The notes under the pieces are model-generated. The model worked only from the letters and a program-made list of their open reading frames with translations. It searched no databases and was not told where the DNA came from. Shown here one piece after another: positions 63,801-64,000 of a stretch of DNA of 64,000 nt. A program made the position numbers and the translations under genes. Origin of the DNA: Vreelandella piezotolerans (GTDB lineage Bacteria > Pseudomonadota > Gammaproteobacteria > Pseudomonadales > Halomonadaceae); the NCBI RefSeq assembly GCF_012427705.1, contig NZ_CP048602.1:248001-312000 (forward strand). The letters are read 5' to 3'. How positions within the stretch are numbered: the stretch's first letter is position 1; each line of letters opens with the position of its first letter.

Positions 63801-64000
63801 ATGAAAATGACCCCTCTTTTTTCGCTTAAGCAGTCCCCTATGCGGCGGCTCCCGTTGAAGGGGAGTGCGGCGCTGGTGCTGGTACTCTTGTTGATGAGTA
63901 GCGCGACCGGGGACCAGCACTGGAAAGACCTGCATAGCGAAGTGCAGCGAGGCGACGTGGTGCCGCTTGAGACCATTCTCGACTGGCTCGACGCCCATTA
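63801..64000 (+). CDS. PepSY-domain periplasmic protein (partial, runs off window)
   Basis: From ATG 63801 the frame stays open to the window end. A basic N-terminus and hydrophobic segment (LKGSAALVLVLLLMSSATG) form a signal peptide. HSEVQRGDVVPLETILDWLD then matches the start of a PepSY domain (V-x-x-G-x-V-x-PL-xx-I). It is divergent from the split gene and shares its control region. In related genomes a two-component system commonly follows such a gene; that part is outside the window. Confidence 0.75.
   Translation, partial: MKMTPLFSLKQSPMRRLPLKGSAALVLVLLLMSSATGDQHWKDLHSEVQRGDVVPLETILDWLDAH

Overview
The window looks like chromosomal DNA from a moderately halophilic gammaproteobacterium, most likely Halomonadaceae (Halomonas/Vreelandella). 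This is inferred from the protein sequences (acidic porin, Halomonas-like gene content and order), not from a database search. About half the window is a GC-rich core chromosome. The other half is a compositionally mixed, partly AT-rich mobile island of about 30.6 kb.

Core, 1-32.6 kb. Small envelope genes (ChaN-like, DUF6435, a YqiA-like hydrolase and an entericidin that was too short to appear as a called ORF) are followed by a strong candidate CsrB/RsmZ-type regulatory RNA at about 1.7-1.9 kb. Then come PAP2 phosphatase plus glycosyltransferase, a porin, an SDR, and the glycerol-3-phosphate importer ugpBAEC behind a four-half-site Pho box. Next are argE, a YchJ protein, an orphan TctC-type binding protein directly before a LOV-PAS-GGDEF-EAL photoreceptor-like c-di-GMP enzyme, a GIY-YIG protein and an HDAC-family deacetylase. 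A FAN1-like nuclease overlaps an XPD-like helicase. A chemoreceptor sits behind a FliA promoter, followed by tRNA-Pro(CGG), ispB, rplU-rpmA-obgE-proB, a DUF1853 gene and a glutamate dehydrogenase.

Island, about 32,881-63,437. It interrupts a small secreted PepSY-like gene. The 3' part of that gene lies at 32,596-32,880 and the 5' part at 63,435-63,644. The right end carries an overlapping operon of three large tyrosine recombinases plus a small coiled-coil protein, which matches the ginABCD layout of GInt islands, followed by an HTH/leucine-zipper protein and a RecD-like helicase. Next to the helicase the island carries its own intact homologue of the gene it broke (54,553-55,029), with the same ribosome binding site and a near-identical 42-bp upstream regulatory block. 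The element therefore appears to repair the damage it causes.

Island cargo is defence and DNA-metabolism heavy. (a) A helicase plus winged-helix pair is controlled by a divergent XRE regulator with a 21-bp palindromic operator. (b) An orphan ParS/MbcA-like C-terminal domain follows. (c) An integron-like segment has two attC-like sites that bracket a membrane-protein cassette and follow a 1,910-codon Avs-like STAND protein with a Cap4-type nuclease domain. (d) umuDC has its own LexA box. (e) A type I restriction-modification operon has an additional single-domain half-HsdS and a trailing M48-type protease. Beyond the island, a second PepSY gene starts divergently and runs off the window.
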